The notes under the pieces are model-generated. The model had not been told where the DNA came from. It saw only the letters and a program-made list of their open reading frames with translations, and made no database searches. Below are positions 14,734 to 24,337 of a stretch of 64,000 nucleotides of DNA, one piece after another (position 1 is the stretch's first letter; each line of letters begins with the position of its first letter). Origin of the DNA: Hartmannibacter diazotrophicus (GTDB taxonomy: Bacteria; Pseudomonadota; Alphaproteobacteria; Rhizobiales; Pleomorphomonadaceae); assembly GCF_900231165.1 (NCBI RefSeq), contig NZ_LT960614.1:2106550-2170549 (forward strand). The letters are read 5' to 3'. Position numbers and translations under genes: made by a program.

Positions 14734-14737
14734 CGCG

Positions 14738-16705
14738 ATGACGTCGCTGGCGGTCGAGACGGCAAATGCCACGCGGCTGGGTTATCTCGCCATGGCCGAG
14801 GTGCTGCAGCCGCCGCCGGATGTCGACTATCTCGCCTGGGCCGAGGCCAACATCGTTTTCTCGGATCGGGAGAGCCCGTTTCCGGGACCGTACAACCGGG
14901 ACCTCTTCCCGTATTTCGACGAGGTGCTGCGGGCGCTGTCGCCGGACGATCCCTGCCGGATCGTGACGCTCTGCAAGTCCGCTCAGATCGGCGGCACGGT
15001 GGTCGCCAACATCTTCACCGGCGGCTCCATTGCGATGGACCCGGGAGACATCCTCTACGTCCATCCGACCGAGGGCAACGCGCAGCGCTGGTCGAAGATG
15101 AAGCTCTCGCCGATGCTGCGGGGAACGACGGCTCTCGCCAGGCTCTTCCCGATGAAGAACCGGGACGGGCTCGACAGCGTCCTCTACAAGGAACGGGTCG
15201 ACGGGCGCGGCGCGATCCAGATCTCGGGCGCCAATTCGCCGGCCTCGCTCAGCCAGGTGACGATGAAGCGGCAGGTCCAGGACGACCTGTCGAAATGGGA
15301 AAACAATTCGGCGGGCGATCCGGAGACGCAGGCGGACAGCCGGTCGCGGGCGCATGACTTTGCGAAGATCCTGAAAATCTCGACGCCGCTCGTGATGCCG
15401 GGATGCCGGGTGACGACGAACTTCGAGGCGGGCAGCCAGGAATATCCGTATGTGCCTTGCCCGCACTGCGATCACTTCCAGGTGCTGGATTGGGAAAACT
15501 TCCTGTCCAACCTCGACGAGGAGCATCCGGAGAAGGCGCACTTCTCGTGCATCGAGTGCGGCGGCGTCATCGAGGAGCATCATCGCCGGAAGATGAACCG
15601 GCGGCTCACGTTCCGGGCACACAACCCGAAGGCCAAGCGCCAGCATCGGTCCTTCTACATCTGGTCGGCCTATTCGGTCCTCCAGTCGTGGGAGACGATC
15701 GCGCGGGAGTGGCTGAAGGCCAAGGGCGATCCGGCGTCCGAGCAGACCTTCTTCAATGACACGGTCGGCCGGGCCTTCGTGACGCAGGGCGAGGCCCCGC
15801 CATGGGAGGCCCTGCGGGACCGGGCCGCGCAGTCCGACTATCCGAGGGGCCGCATTCCGGCCGGTGCGCTGGTCATCACGATCGGCGTCGACTGCCAGGA
15901 CGACCGCATCGAATGGCAGGCCGTCGGCTGGGGCCGGGACAACCGCCGTTTCGTCATCGAATACGGCGTGATCCCGGGCCACATCGCGGAGGAACGCCCG
16001 CGCCAGATGCTCGACGCGCTCGTCGACCAGACCTGGGCGAACGCGGTCGGGCGAAAGATCGCCGCCGACCGGATCGCGATCGACGGCAACGCCTGGACCG
16101 AGGACGTCTGGGAGTGGGCGCGCCGGCACCTTGCCTCGCAGGTCATCATGGTGCGCGGCGTCGGTTCGGAGAGTGCGCCGCTGACGGCTCTCGTCAAGAA
16201 GGAACGCAACCCGAAGACGGGCAAGGTCCTGAAGTATTCGAAGCGGTTCTACAACTTCGCCGCCTCGGTGCTGAAGATGGCGCTCTATCGCAATTGCGCC
16301 AAGGAAGACCCGCTCGAGCGGGGCTATGTCGCGTTTCCGCGCGGGCTCGACGACGAATACTTCCGCCAGCTTACGGCGGAGCGGCGGGTGCCGAAGAAGC
16401 GCAAGGACGGCTTCACCGAGTATCGCTGGGAGAAAGACCCGGCGCAGGCCAACGAAGCCCTCGACACGATGAACCAGGCTGAGGTCGCGGCGATCCGCTA
16501 CGGCATCCGCTCGATGCCGGATGCGATCTGGGACCGGCTGGAGGCCGAGCGCGAGACGCCGCCGGCCGAGGCACAACTCGACTTCGAGGACGGGCTCTTC
16601 GCCGGCATGAGCCAGGCGGGCGAGCCGGAGCCGCAGGCCCAGGCGACCGAGAAACCTGACCGCTCCCGCGAGGGACGGCGCAATCGCTGGAAGAACAGGC
16701 ACTGA
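14738..16705 (+). CDS. Terminase large subunit (GpA family)
   Basis: 655-aa packaging motor. The N-terminal ATPase region has CKSAQIGGTVV (adenine/Walker-like segment); the C-terminal nuclease domain has VITIGVDCQDDRIEWQ with its metal-binding Asp residues. A Cys-rich zinc-like stretch (CPHCDHF ... CIECGGV) lies near residues 240-285. It cuts concatemers at cos and pumps DNA into the prohead. Full length for the GpA family, and its stop overlaps the portal ATG. Confidence 0.95.
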   Translation: MTSLAVETANATRLGYLAMAEVLQPPPDVDYLAWAEANIVFSDRESPFPGPYNRDLFPYFDEVLRALSPDDPCRIVTLCKSAQIGGTVVANIFTGGSIAMDPGDILYVHPTEGNAQRWSKMKLSPMLRGTTALARLFPMKNRDGLDSVLYKERVDGRGAIQISGANSPASLSQVTMKRQVQDDLSKWENNSAGDPETQADSRSRAHDFAKILKISTPLVMPGCRVTTNFEAGSQEYPYVPCPHCDHFQVLDWENFLSNLDEEHPEKAHFSCIECGGVIEEHHRRKMNRRLTFRAHNPKAKRQHRSFYIWSAYSVLQSWETIAREWLKAKGDPASEQTFFNDTVGRAFVTQGEAPPWEALRDRAAQSDYPRGRIPAGALVITIGVDCQDDRIEWQAVGWGRDNRRFVIEYGVIPGHIAEERPRQMLDALVDQTWANAVGRKIAADRIAIDGNAWTEDVWEWARRHLASQVIMVRGVGSESAPLTALVKKERNPKTGKVLKYSKRFYNFAASVLKMALYRNCAKEDPLERGYVAFPRGLDDEYFRQLTAERRVPKKRKDGFTEYRWEKDPAQANEALDTMNQAEVAAIRYGIRSMPDAIWDRLEAERETPPAEAQLDFEDGLFAGMSQAGEPEPQAQATEKPDRSREGRRNRWKNRH

Positions 16706-18327
16706 TGGAAAAGACACGGGTGCGCGTGAAGGCAGGCAGTCGTCCGGCTGGCGAAGCCGTCGGCGTGCCCGCGGTGCGGCCGAGGGCGTCCTATCTGCGC
16801 GACAACCGCTCCGGCATCATTGCCGCGCGGCCGGCCTATCTTCGCGAGCATCGCGACGACGTGCGCCGGGTCTGGGATCGTGCCGGCGCCCTGGCGATGG
16901 ACATGATCCAGAACTCGGGCCGGCTCAAGGGCGCCTGCGACCAGATCATCGCCGACACCGTGGGCGTGGAACTGGCGCTCAATCCGCAGCCGAACCTTGC
17001 AAAGCTCGGCTACAGCGATACCGAGCGGCGGGACTTCATCGCGATCGTCAAGGCGGGCTGGAAGACCTGGGCATGGAAGCCGTCGGAATGCGACGTGCGC
17101 GGCAAGCTGACAATCCCGCAGATGGCGGATGTCGGCCTGCGCTACTGGCTCGCCTTCGGGGAATCGACGGCAATTGCCGACTACATGGGGCCTGCGCTCA
17201 GGCGCCGCTACGGCATCCGGACAGGCAACAAGATGCTGATGTCGCCGCCGCACCGGCTCGTGCGCGACACGAACGAGTTCGAAGGTCTCGTGCAGGGCGT
17301 CATCCATGACGAGAATGGGCGCGCCGTGGCGTATCGCTTCCGCGAGCGGAGGGCCGGGATCGAGACCAAGGTCGACTATCGGGCACGGGACGCGCAGGGG
17401 CGCGACCTGGTGCTGCATGTCTTCGAGCCGCACTGCGCGTCCGACGTGCGCGGCCTCTCGCCGATGGTGCCCGGCATGCGCAAGCACCTGATGGCGGACG
17501 GCCTCGACGATGCGACGGCGCAGATGGCTTTCCTTCAGACGATACTCGGGATCACGCTGACCTCCGACGCCCCGTCGGCCGATGCCTTCGAGGGGCTCGA
17601 AGCGATCCAGGAGATCGCGGGCAAGGGAAGTTCGGATATCGCCTCGGACTTCATCGATTATTTCGGGGCGCAGCTTGATCGGGCAGCCGACAGCAAGATC
17701 AACGTCTCCAGCGATCCGCAGGTCAGCCACCTGGCGCCAGGCGAGAAGCTCGACATCAAGACCGCCGCGGTGCCGGGCTCGGACTATCTGCCCTTTGCCA
17801 AGTCGCTGGCGCGGGACATGGCGCGGGCGCTCGGCATCACCTATGGCGGCCTGACGATGGACCATCAGGACGCGACCTATTCGTCGGTCCGCATGGAGAC
17901 CTCGTCGATCTGGCCGGTGGTGATGCGGCGGCGGGAGCGGATCGCCGCACCGCACTACCAGATGCCCTATGAGCACTGGCTGGAAGAGGAGATCGAGACC
18001 GGGCGCATTCCGTTCAAGGGCGGCATCGAGGCCTTCCGAGCCAACCGGGACGACGTGCTCTGGGCGAACTGGCAGGGACCTGCCCAGCCGACGGCCGACG
18101 ACAAGAAATCCGCCGAGGCCTCGTCGGAGCGCCTGATCAACGGCACGTCCAGCCTTGCGATCGAATGCTCCCAACTCGGGCACGACCCGGACGAACTCTT
18201 CGAGCAGCGGCAGGCCGAGCACCAGCGCTACGTCAAGGCCGGCATGACGTCGCCCTACGACCGCAAGAAGGCCTCCGATCCGGCGACGAAACAGCCGTCG
18301 GACAGCAACGCGAAGGCAGGCGCCTGA
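16705..18327 (+). CDS. Portal protein (lambda GpB family)
   Basis: 540-aa portal that forms the dodecameric DNA-entry ring of the capsid. Recognisable segments are RAYDMARRVWDR-like helix (DDVRRVWDRAGALAMDMIQNSGRLKGA), the FGESTAIADYM region and the YSSVRMET motif near the C-terminal third. It overlaps both neighbours by one or more bases, showing tight coupling with terminase and gpW. Confidence 0.95.
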   Translation: MEKTRVRVKAGSRPAGEAVGVPAVRPRASYLRDNRSGIIAARPAYLREHRDDVRRVWDRAGALAMDMIQNSGRLKGACDQIIADTVGVELALNPQPNLAKLGYSDTERRDFIAIVKAGWKTWAWKPSECDVRGKLTIPQMADVGLRYWLAFGESTAIADYMGPALRRRYGIRTGNKMLMSPPHRLVRDTNEFEGLVQGVIHDENGRAVAYRFRERRAGIETKVDYRARDAQGRDLVLHVFEPHCASDVRGLSPMVPGMRKHLMADGLDDATAQMAFLQTILGITLTSDAPSADAFEGLEAIQEIAGKGSSDIASDFIDYFGAQLDRAADSKINVSSDPQVSHLAPGEKLDIKTAAVPGSDYLPFAKSLARDMARALGITYGGLTMDHQDATYSSVRMETSSIWPVVMRRRERIAAPHYQMPYEHWLEEEIETGRIPFKGGIEAFRANRDDVLWANWQGPAQPTADDKKSAEASSERLINGTSSLAIECSQLGHDPDELFEQRQAEHQRYVKAGMTSPYDRKKASDPATKQPSDSNAKAGA

Positions 18328-18596
18328 TGGCCGAGATCAAGATCAACGGCAAGGCCTATGACACGGAAAAGCCGTGCGAGGTCTGCCAGGCCCTGAAGGC
18401 GGCGAAGATCCGCATGGCGACGGGCGAGAACGTCCAGGAACTCTCGGTCCAGTCGCCGATCACGCGCCAGACCGTTGTCTACGGCGCCGCGAACATGGCG
18501 GCCCTCGACGGGCTGATCCGGGAGTACCAGACGGCATGCGAAGCGACCACGACCGGCAAGCGTACCCGCTTTGCCAAGCGCATGCGCTTTTGCTGA
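18327..18596 (+). CDS. gpW-like head-tail joining protein
   Basis: 89-aa protein with the features of the gpW family: short helix (CQALKAAKIRMATGENV), beta hairpin (ITRQTVVYG) and second helix (LDGLIREYQTAC). It binds below the portal to stabilise packaged DNA and permit tail joining. ATG overlaps the portal stop (TGATG). Confidence 0.8.
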   Translation: MAEIKINGKAYDTEKPCEVCQALKAAKIRMATGENVQELSVQSPITRQTVVYGAANMAALDGLIREYQTACEATTTGKRTRFAKRMRFC

Positions 18597-18605
18597 GGAC
18601 CTGAC

Positions 18606-19523
18606 ATGACGTTTGCCCGGGCACGGATCGCCGAGCGGTTGTTCAACACGCCGCTGCTCTATGACGCGCGCAAGGCGGAGGCGTTTGTCTCCGGCCTTGG
18701 CGGACGGATTGCCGGCGCCGACGTGACGATCGTCAACGGCGGCGAGGGGATCGAGCACCAAGCCTTCGAGAATGGTCGCCCTTCGGCCGGCCGGCTCGGC
18801 AACCGCATGGAGCGGCACCTGCAGCAACAGGACCTCCTGCCGTTCGATATGATTGGCGCGGTCGCGATCATCCCGATCGAGGGGTCGCTGGTGCACAAGG
18901 GCGGCTGGCTCGGGAGCTACTCGGGAACGACGTCCTACCAGGGTCTGCAGACGCAGATCGCCATGGCGATGAAGAGCCCGATCGTGCGCGGCGTCGTCTT
19001 CGAGATCGACAGTTTCGGCGGCGAGGTATCCGGGGCGCACGAGACGGCGGCGATGATCCGGGCGCTCTCGAAGGCCAAGCCGACGATCGCGATCCTGACC
19101 GACTTTGCCTATTCGGCCGGCTACATGATGGCCAGCCAGGCGCGGCAGATCGTGGCGCCGAAGTTTGGCGGGGCCGGCGCGATCGGCGTGATCATGCTGC
19201 ACGCCGACATGAGTGCCTTCCATGCCAATCAGGGCATCGACGTCACCATCATTCGCTCCGGCGCGAAAAAGGCGCAGGGCAATCCCTTCGAGGCCCTGCC
19301 GGCAGACCTCAAGGCCAAGTGGCAGGCGACGGCCGACGCGATGCGCGAGGAGTTCGCGAGCTACGTCGCGACCGGGCGGGCAGGGCGCATCACCAAGGCG
19401 AAGGCGCTTGCGACGGAAGCGGCGGCGTTTGACGCCGCCGAGGCTTTGTCGCTCGGCCTCATCGACGCTGTCGGCGATCCGTCCGCGGCCTTCGATGCCT
19501 TCGTCAAGGCCGTCAATCGCTAG
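18606..19523 (+). CDS. Capsid maturation protease (S49 family, gpC-like)
   Basis: 305-aa SppA/ClpP-fold serine peptidase. It shows EIDSFGGEVSGAHE, the nucleophile Ser in DFAYSAGYMMAS and the general-base Lys in SGAKKAQGNPFE. It would cleave scaffold and portal during prohead maturation. Followed by a separate scaffold-like gene, as in the lambda C-Nu3 arrangement. Confidence 0.93.
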   Translation: MTFARARIAERLFNTPLLYDARKAEAFVSGLGGRIAGADVTIVNGGEGIEHQAFENGRPSAGRLGNRMERHLQQQDLLPFDMIGAVAIIPIEGSLVHKGGWLGSYSGTTSYQGLQTQIAMAMKSPIVRGVVFEIDSFGGEVSGAHETAAMIRALSKAKPTIAILTDFAYSAGYMMASQARQIVAPKFGGAGAIGVIMLHADMSAFHANQGIDVTIIRSGAKKAQGNPFEALPADLKAKWQATADAMREEFASYVATGRAGRITKAKALATEAAAFDAAEALSLGLIDAVGDPSAAFDAFVKAVNR

Positions 19524-19545
19524 GGCAATCAACAGGAGCAAAGCG

Positions 19546-20118
19546 ATGAGAAGTGTTCTCGCCGCGGTCCATGCAGCGATGCATCCGGACACGGCTGCCG
19601 TTTCCCTTTTCGGGGAAGAGCCGGGCGCGCAAGCGTCCAACAACCAGCCGCAGGCGGGAAACCCCGGCGCGGCGACCAGCGAAGAGGTTGTCATGACCGA
19701 ACAGACGAGGCCCGGCGCGGATACGAATGTCGCCGCCGCGGCCAACCTGGCAGCGTCCCTCACGGGCGCCACCGCGAACGCCACGGGCGACCTGGCGACG
19801 TCCATCAAGGCCGCAGCCACTGAGGCCAAGGACCGGATCAAGGCGATCCTGACCAGCCCGAAGGCCGAGGGCCGGACCAAGCTCGCCGAGCATCTAGCCT
19901 TCAATACCGACAGCAGCCCGGAAGCGGCGGAGGCGATCCTCGATGCCTCTCCGGCGGCCGGCGCGCCGGAAGCCGGTGCGGACGACTACGAAAAGCAGCG
20001 GCTTGCCTCGGCGGGCCTTGCCCAGCCGGTGACCACGACTGCCGCCGCCCAGACCACGGGCACCCTGAAACCCTCGGCGATCTACGACAAGCGCCGTGAA
20101 TCCATGAAGGGAGCCTGA
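19546..20118 (+). CDS. Putative capsid scaffold protein
   Basis: 190-aa Ala-rich acidic protein without clear globular motifs, located between protease and decoration protein. The ATG at 19546 follows AGGAG. The composition (Ala, Glu, Thr, Gln) and position match Nu3-like scaffolds. It is a separate gene rather than the in-frame C-terminal part of the protease gene as in lambda. Confidence 0.6.
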   Translation: MRSVLAAVHAAMHPDTAAVSLFGEEPGAQASNNQPQAGNPGAATSEEVVMTEQTRPGADTNVAAAANLAASLTGATANATGDLATSIKAAATEAKDRIKAILTSPKAEGRTKLAEHLAFNTDSSPEAAEAILDASPAAGAPEAGADDYEKQRLASAGLAQPVTTTAAAQTTGTLKPSAIYDKRRESMKGA

Positions 20119-20120
20119 TC

Positions 20121-20501
20121 ATGGAAGCCCTTACCGAGAAGGCCCGCAACCTCGCCTTCATTCTTTCGGAGGCGAACGGCTACCGCTCGCGCGAGACGCT
20201 GACGATCGCCGCCGGCTCTGGCGTCCTGGAGGCCGGCACCGTGCTCGGCATGGTGACGGCGAGCAAGAAGTTCACCGGCGCGCCGGACGTTGAGACGGTC
20301 GGCATCGAGGGTGCGGAAACTGCCGCGGCTGTCCTCGGCTATGGCGTCGACGCGACCGACGTCGACGTCGATGTCGTCTGCCTCACCAACGACGCCGAGG
20401 TCAAAGCCCCGATGCTGCTCTTTGACGCGAGCGTCGACGACCCCACCAAACGCGCCGCCAAGATCGCCGATCTGGCCGCCCTGGGCATCAAAGCCCGCTG
20501 A
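20121..20501 (+). CDS. Head decoration protein (gpD-like)
   Basis: 126-aa small beta-rich protein (GYRSRETLTIAAGSGVLEAGTVLG ... YGVDATDVDVDVVCLTNDAEV) of the type that trimerises on the capsid lattice and stabilises expanded heads. It lies between scaffold and major capsid genes, as in lambda (D before E). Confidence 0.85.
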   Translation: MEALTEKARNLAFILSEANGYRSRETLTIAAGSGVLEAGTVLGMVTASKKFTGAPDVETVGIEGAETAAAVLGYGVDATDVDVDVVCLTNDAEVKAPMLLFDASVDDPTKRAAKIADLAALGIKAR

Positions 20502-20512
20502 GGAGACCCACC

Positions 20513-21523
20513 ATGGTTGCACCCAATATTCACGCCGGCGATCCCTTCAGCCTTGAAACGCTGACGGCCGCCGTCAATCAGGGCTCCTATCGGCCCGGCC
20601 AGGTCAGCGCCACGGGCGCCTTCGAGGAAGACGGCGTCTCGACGACGATGATCTCGATCGAGATGAAGGACGGCAAGCTCTCGCTGGTCGAGCCGAGTGC
20701 GCGCGGCGGCGCGGGCGAGACGACCGACGACGAGAAGCGCACGAAGATTCCCTTCCTGATCGACCACTACCAGCGCAACGATTCGATCCTTGCCGACGAG
20801 GTGCAGGGCGTTCGCGAGTTCGGGACCGAGGCCTCGCCCGAGCAGCTTGCGGTCCGCGTTCAGAAAAAGGCGATGCGCCATGGGCAGGACCTGACGATGA
20901 CGCTGGAGCACCAGCGGGTCGGCGCGCTCAAGGGTATCGTGACGTCCAAGTCCGGCAAGGTCCTTCATGACCTCTATTCGGTCTTTGGCATCGCGGTCCC
21001 CGCCGCGATCCCGTTGGCGCTCGATACCGATGCCACCATCGTCTCCAAGCTCTGGCAGCCGGTGATCTACGGGATCGAAGACGATCTCGATGAGCCTTAT
21101 GGCGGCATCCACGTCTTCACCGGCCGCGACTTCCACGATGCCCTGTGGCAGCACAAGTCGGTCCGCGACACCTTCATGTACAATGCCGGCGCTGCCGCGC
21201 TTCGCCAGGACACGCCGGACAAGTTCGTCTGGGGCGGTGCGACCTGGGAGCGCTACCGGACCGGTGCGAAGGCGACGGCCGACCTCGGTGCCCCCTATAT
21301 CGCAGCCACTGAGGCCCGGGTGATGGTCACCGGCGTGCCGGACCTCTTCATCACCCGCTTTGCGCCGGCGGACTATGTCGAGACCGTCAACACCATCGGT
21401 CTGCCGCTCTACTCGAAGGCGATCGAGAAGCCGAACGGCAAGGGCTACGACCTTGAGGTCCAGTCCAACCCGATCTCGCTCTGCACCCGTCCGAAGGTGC
21501 TGCGCAAGCTGACGATCGCCTGA
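20513..21523 (+). CDS. Major capsid protein (lambda E type)
   Basis: 336-aa protein of the phage major capsid protein E family: N-terminal FSLETLTAAVNQ, middle RNDSILADEVQGVREFG, and C-terminal FAPADYVETVNTIGLPLYSKA segments. Expected to build the icosahedral shell. A strong terminator follows, marking the end of the abundant head transcript. Confidence 0.94.
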   Translation: MVAPNIHAGDPFSLETLTAAVNQGSYRPGQVSATGAFEEDGVSTTMISIEMKDGKLSLVEPSARGGAGETTDDEKRTKIPFLIDHYQRNDSILADEVQGVREFGTEASPEQLAVRVQKKAMRHGQDLTMTLEHQRVGALKGIVTSKSGKVLHDLYSVFGIAVPAAIPLALDTDATIVSKLWQPVIYGIEDDLDEPYGGIHVFTGRDFHDALWQHKSVRDTFMYNAGAAALRQDTPDKFVWGGATWERYRTGAKATADLGAPYIAATEARVMVTGVPDLFITRFAPADYVETVNTIGLPLYSKAIEKPNGKGYDLEVQSNPISLCTRPKVLRKLTIA

Positions 21524-21556
21524 TCGTCGGCAACCTCTGGACCCCATGAGGGGGCA

Positions 21557-21594
21557 CGAAGAGCCGGGTGATGAGCCCGGCTCTTCGTCTTTTT
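21557..21594 (+). terminator. Terminator after the major capsid gene
   Basis: CGAAGAGCCGGG / CCCGGCTCTTCG hairpin with 7-nt loop followed by TCTTTTT. Likely attenuates transcription between head and joining genes. Confidence 0.85.
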
Positions 21595-21638
21595 GAGGGG
21601 CCGCAGAGCGGTCCGCAGCCACGGAAAGGATCGCCGCG

Positions 21639-21989
21639 ATGGCGGAGAAGAAAATCTGGGTCGCCTTCCGGAACAAGGGGGTGCTTCCCAAGGCCTTGAT
21701 GGGCACCGAGAAGGACATCAACGTCGGCCCGCATGAGCCGGTGAGGGTTCCCGAAACCTACGGCAACCACCTGATCGCCGATCGGTTCGCCTATGCCGCC
21801 GACGAACTCGCCAAGCAGCGCGCCGCGGCCAGGAAGGGCACGGCCAAGTCGATCGCCGCTGCCGAGAAGGCGGTCGCGGATGCGAAGGAAACGCTGGACA
21901 AGGCCGGCGACGACCTCGCCGCGAAGGCCGATGCGGAAAAGGCGCTGGCGGCAGCCGAAGCGGCCCTCGCCGCCCTGCAGGACAACTGA
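21639..21989 (+). CDS. Head-region protein with coiled-coil tail
   Basis: 116-aa protein: an N-terminal beta-like half (KIWVAFRNKGVLPKALMG ... VGPHEPVRVPETYGNHL) and a C-terminal Ala/Lys/Glu coiled coil from about residue 55. The position after the major capsid gene is that of lambda FI/FII or head-completion proteins. Its stop overlaps the next ATG (TGATG). Confidence 0.6.
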   Translation: MAEKKIWVAFRNKGVLPKALMGTEKDINVGPHEPVRVPETYGNHLIADRFAYAADELAKQRAAARKGTAKSIAAAEKAVADAKETLDKAGDDLAAKADAEKALAAAEAALAALQDN

Positions 21990-22381
21990 TGGATATCGAC
22001 GCGGCCTTCGCCGATGCGGGTAGCGTTCTGCTTGACCGCCTCGGCGGCGTCGTGACCATCGCGCCCTGGGCCGATGGCAAGATGTCGGGCGGCCCCGATG
22101 CCCTGCGGACCGAACTCGTCGACGTGCCGGCCTTCTTCGACCGCAATCCCGACCTGACCCAGATCGGCGGCGGCAACGACGTCGCCATGCGTGCGAAGGC
22201 GATGACGGACGGGCCGACGGTCACCCTGCGGCTCGCCGACCTTGGCCATGTGCCGCGCGAGGGCGACCGGCTGCTGAGGGTCGATCCCGACAGCGGCGCG
22301 CGCGAGCACTACCGGATCAGCCGGATCGGCAACGACATGCCTGGCTGGCTGATCCTCTACCTCTCGCCCGTGAAGATGTGA
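21989..22381 (+). CDS. Putative head-tail joining protein
   Basis: 130-aa protein (MDIDAAFADAGSVLLDRLGG) with mostly beta character and a C-terminal HYRISRIGNDMPGWLILYLSPV strand pair, typical of small head-completion/stopper proteins. The assignment rests mainly on position between capsid and tail genes. Confidence 0.55.
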   Translation: MDIDAAFADAGSVLLDRLGGVVTIAPWADGKMSGGPDALRTELVDVPAFFDRNPDLTQIGGGNDVAMRAKAMTDGPTVTLRLADLGHVPREGDRLLRVDPDSGAREHYRISRIGNDMPGWLILYLSPVKM

Positions 22382-22391
22382 GGCTGGCGCC

Positions 22392-23183
22392 TTGAGCATC
22401 ATTCGCCAACTCATCCAGATCGCGGCGGTCGAGGCCCTGCGCGACATGACGATCGCGACCGACCACGTCTTTGCCGGCAGCATGGATTCGCTGCCCGGGC
22501 TCCTGAAAGACGAACGCAGGGCGGTGCTGGTCGTCTCGATCGAGGAGGGCGAGCAGAAGGGCCGGATCCAGAGCGAGCGCGGTCTCTTCGGCCGCGACAC
22601 GGTTCTGAAGCTCTTCGTGCAGGCAGTGGTGGCCGTTGGAACGGAGGATATCGTCAAGGGCGAGACGGTGATCGTCGCCGCGCTCGGCGAGACCGACGCC
22701 GCTTATGAGGCGCTCCTCAACATCCTCGACCGGCAATGGCGCCAGGTCCTGACGGTCAGCGAGACGCCGTGGGCGCTCGTCTTCCGTGGGCTCGTGATGG
22801 CCTTCGGCGAGATCAAGGATGCCCGGGCCTCCGATCCGGAGACCGGCACGAAGCATGCCGCCCGCTACACGCTGGCGGAGATCGAGGTGCTCGACGAGCC
22901 GTTGCCAGGGTCGATCCCGGCGCCGGTCGAGGCCGGCCTCATCCTCATGGAGGCGGACGGCGACGAGGGCTATGGCGAGGTCGTGCGCGTCTTCCGGGCT
23001 CTGCTTTCCGAGGGCGCCGATTGGGCCGACTGGCGCAAGACGCAGGCGCTGCTCGGGCTCGATCGGGATCGTCTTCTGGCTCTCGGGCTCGGCCCGCTCG
23101 CCGAGGACGAGGACCGCACGACGCCGCCGCTTGCCGATGGCGCGGTCCTGGTCGTGGACGGCGCGGAGGAGGTCGCCCCATGA
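22392..23183 (+). CDS. Putative tail-completion protein
   Basis: 263-aa protein starting at TTG (SIIRQLIQIAAVEALRDMTIA). The first 150 residues contain alternating strands (RRAVLVVSIEEGEQ, DTVLKLFVQAVVAVG) like tail terminator proteins; the rest is acidic. Its stop overlaps the baseplate V gene (ATGA). Role inferred from position. Confidence 0.5.
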   Translation: MSIIRQLIQIAAVEALRDMTIATDHVFAGSMDSLPGLLKDERRAVLVVSIEEGEQKGRIQSERGLFGRDTVLKLFVQAVVAVGTEDIVKGETVIVAALGETDAAYEALLNILDRQWRQVLTVSETPWALVFRGLVMAFGEIKDARASDPETGTKHAARYTLAEIEVLDEPLPGSIPAPVEAGLILMEADGDEGYGEVVRVFRALLSEGADWADWRKTQALLGLDRDRLLALGLGPLAEDEDRTTPPLADGAVLVVDGAEEVAP

Positions 23184-23695
23184 TCGAAGCCATCATCGAC
23201 ATGCGAACCGATATCGAGATGCTGAAGACCGCCTTCGGCAACGCGATGAAGGTCGGCACGGTTGCCGTCGTCGACGCCGAGCAGGGCTATCGCATCCGCT
23301 ATGGCGAGGACGACGAAGGCGAGCCCTATCTCTCGCCCTTCCTGCCGCATCCCGAATCCGGCGGGGCGACCTCGACCTGGGCGCCGCTCTCGGTCGGCCA
23401 GGTCGTCGGCGTCGTCTCGCCGAACGGCGACCCGCGCCAGGGCGTCCTCCTGCGCGGCGGCTTCGGCGGCGACAACGCGGCGCCGTCGAGCGATCTGGAA
23501 GCCCATGTCGTTGAGGCCTTCGGCGTCCGGATGACCATGAAGGGCGGCAAGCTGACGATTGACGGCGACGTGACGATCAACGGCTCGGTCGCGGCCGTCG
23601 GCGCGAGCGTGACGCACAACGACACCAACATCGGCGACAGCCACGTCCATGGCGGCATCGCGATCGGCGTCAACGACACCCAGACGCCGCACTGA
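23180..23695 (+). CDS. Baseplate assembly protein V (spike-like)
   Basis: 171-aa P2 gpV-type baseplate spike. N-terminal OB-like region (MKVGTVAVVDAEQGYRIRYGEDD, PLSVGQVVGVVSPNGDPRQGVLLRGGF) followed by a beta-prism repeat (GGKLTIDGDVTINGSVAAVGA) and a His-rich tip (NIGDSHVHGGI) that could bind iron as in P2 gpV. It pierces the outer membrane. Confidence 0.88.
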   Translation: MIEAIIDMRTDIEMLKTAFGNAMKVGTVAVVDAEQGYRIRYGEDDEGEPYLSPFLPHPESGGATSTWAPLSVGQVVGVVSPNGDPRQGVLLRGGFGGDNAAPSSDLEAHVVEAFGVRMTMKGGKLTIDGDVTINGSVAAVGASVTHNDTNIGDSHVHGGIAIGVNDTQTPH

Positions 23696-23711
23696 TGAAG
23701 GGACCTCACTG

Positions 23712-23918
23712 ATGACGACAGAGAGCTACCGGGTGCGCGACGGCTATGCCTACGTCAACGGCGCTCCGGTGCCTGCCAGCCGGATCGTGGATCTGACCGA
23801 GGCCGAGGCCCGTTTCGACCTCGACCGGGGCCGGATCGACAAGGTGCCCGCGAAGGCCCGGCGCCGGAAGGCCGCAGCCGAGGCGGGAGAGGCCCAGGCA
23901 GGAGAGGCCGAGGGCTGA
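23712..23918 (+). CDS. Small protein between baseplate genes V and W
   Basis: 68-aa protein (MTTESYRVRDGYAYVNGAPV) with a beta N-terminus and a Lys/Arg/Ala-rich tail. A similar small gene often lies between V and W homologues in related prophages; function unknown. Stop overlaps the W start. Confidence 0.55.
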   Translation: MTTESYRVRDGYAYVNGAPVPASRIVDLTEAEARFDLDRGRIDKVPAKARRRKAAAEAGEAQAGEAEG

Positions 23919-24337
23919 TGGCGGGCTTCGACCGGCGCACCGGCCAGATGATCGGCAACCTTGAGCATGCCTACCAGGGCGTCGAGGTGATCATGACGAC
24001 GCGGATCGCCGAGCGCCTCATGCTGCGCGAGTTCGGGGGCGGCGTTGCCGAACTGCTCGGCCGTGCCGTGACGCCGTCCCTCTTCCTTGTCTGGCGCCAG
24101 CTTATCGCGACGGCGATCGACCTTTGGGAGCCGCGCTTCCGGGTGCGGTCCGTCACGGTGTCGTCGAGCGCCGGCGAGGCCCGGCTCGGCACGATCGCGC
24201 TTTCGATCTTCGCCGACTATCGCCCCTATGCCCACCTGCCGAAGACAGACAGCCGCTATTCGCTGAAGGTGGACCGCACGGTCACCTTCGGCGTCGGCAT
24301 CGCGTCCGGCAATGTCACCGTCGGGACCATGGTATGA
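23918..24337 (+). CDS. Baseplate wedge protein W (gp25-like)
   Basis: 139-aa GPW/gp25 family protein with characteristic features: an N-terminal LEHAYQGVEVIMTTRIAERLMLREFGGGVAELL segment and a C-terminal beta region (YSLKVDRTVTFGVGIA). Forms the inner baseplate wedge with J. Overlaps J by 4 bp. Confidence 0.9.
   Translation: MAGFDRRTGQMIGNLEHAYQGVEVIMTTRIAERLMLREFGGGVAELLGRAVTPSLFLVWRQLIATAIDLWEPRFRVRSVTVSSSAGEARLGTIALSIFADYRPYAHLPKTDSRYSLKVDRTVTFGVGIASGNVTVGTMV

Noticed and set aside
14504-16717. Minus-strand open frame of 737 codons opposite the large terminase
   Set aside because: Shadow of the GpA-type terminase; no start signal or family features.
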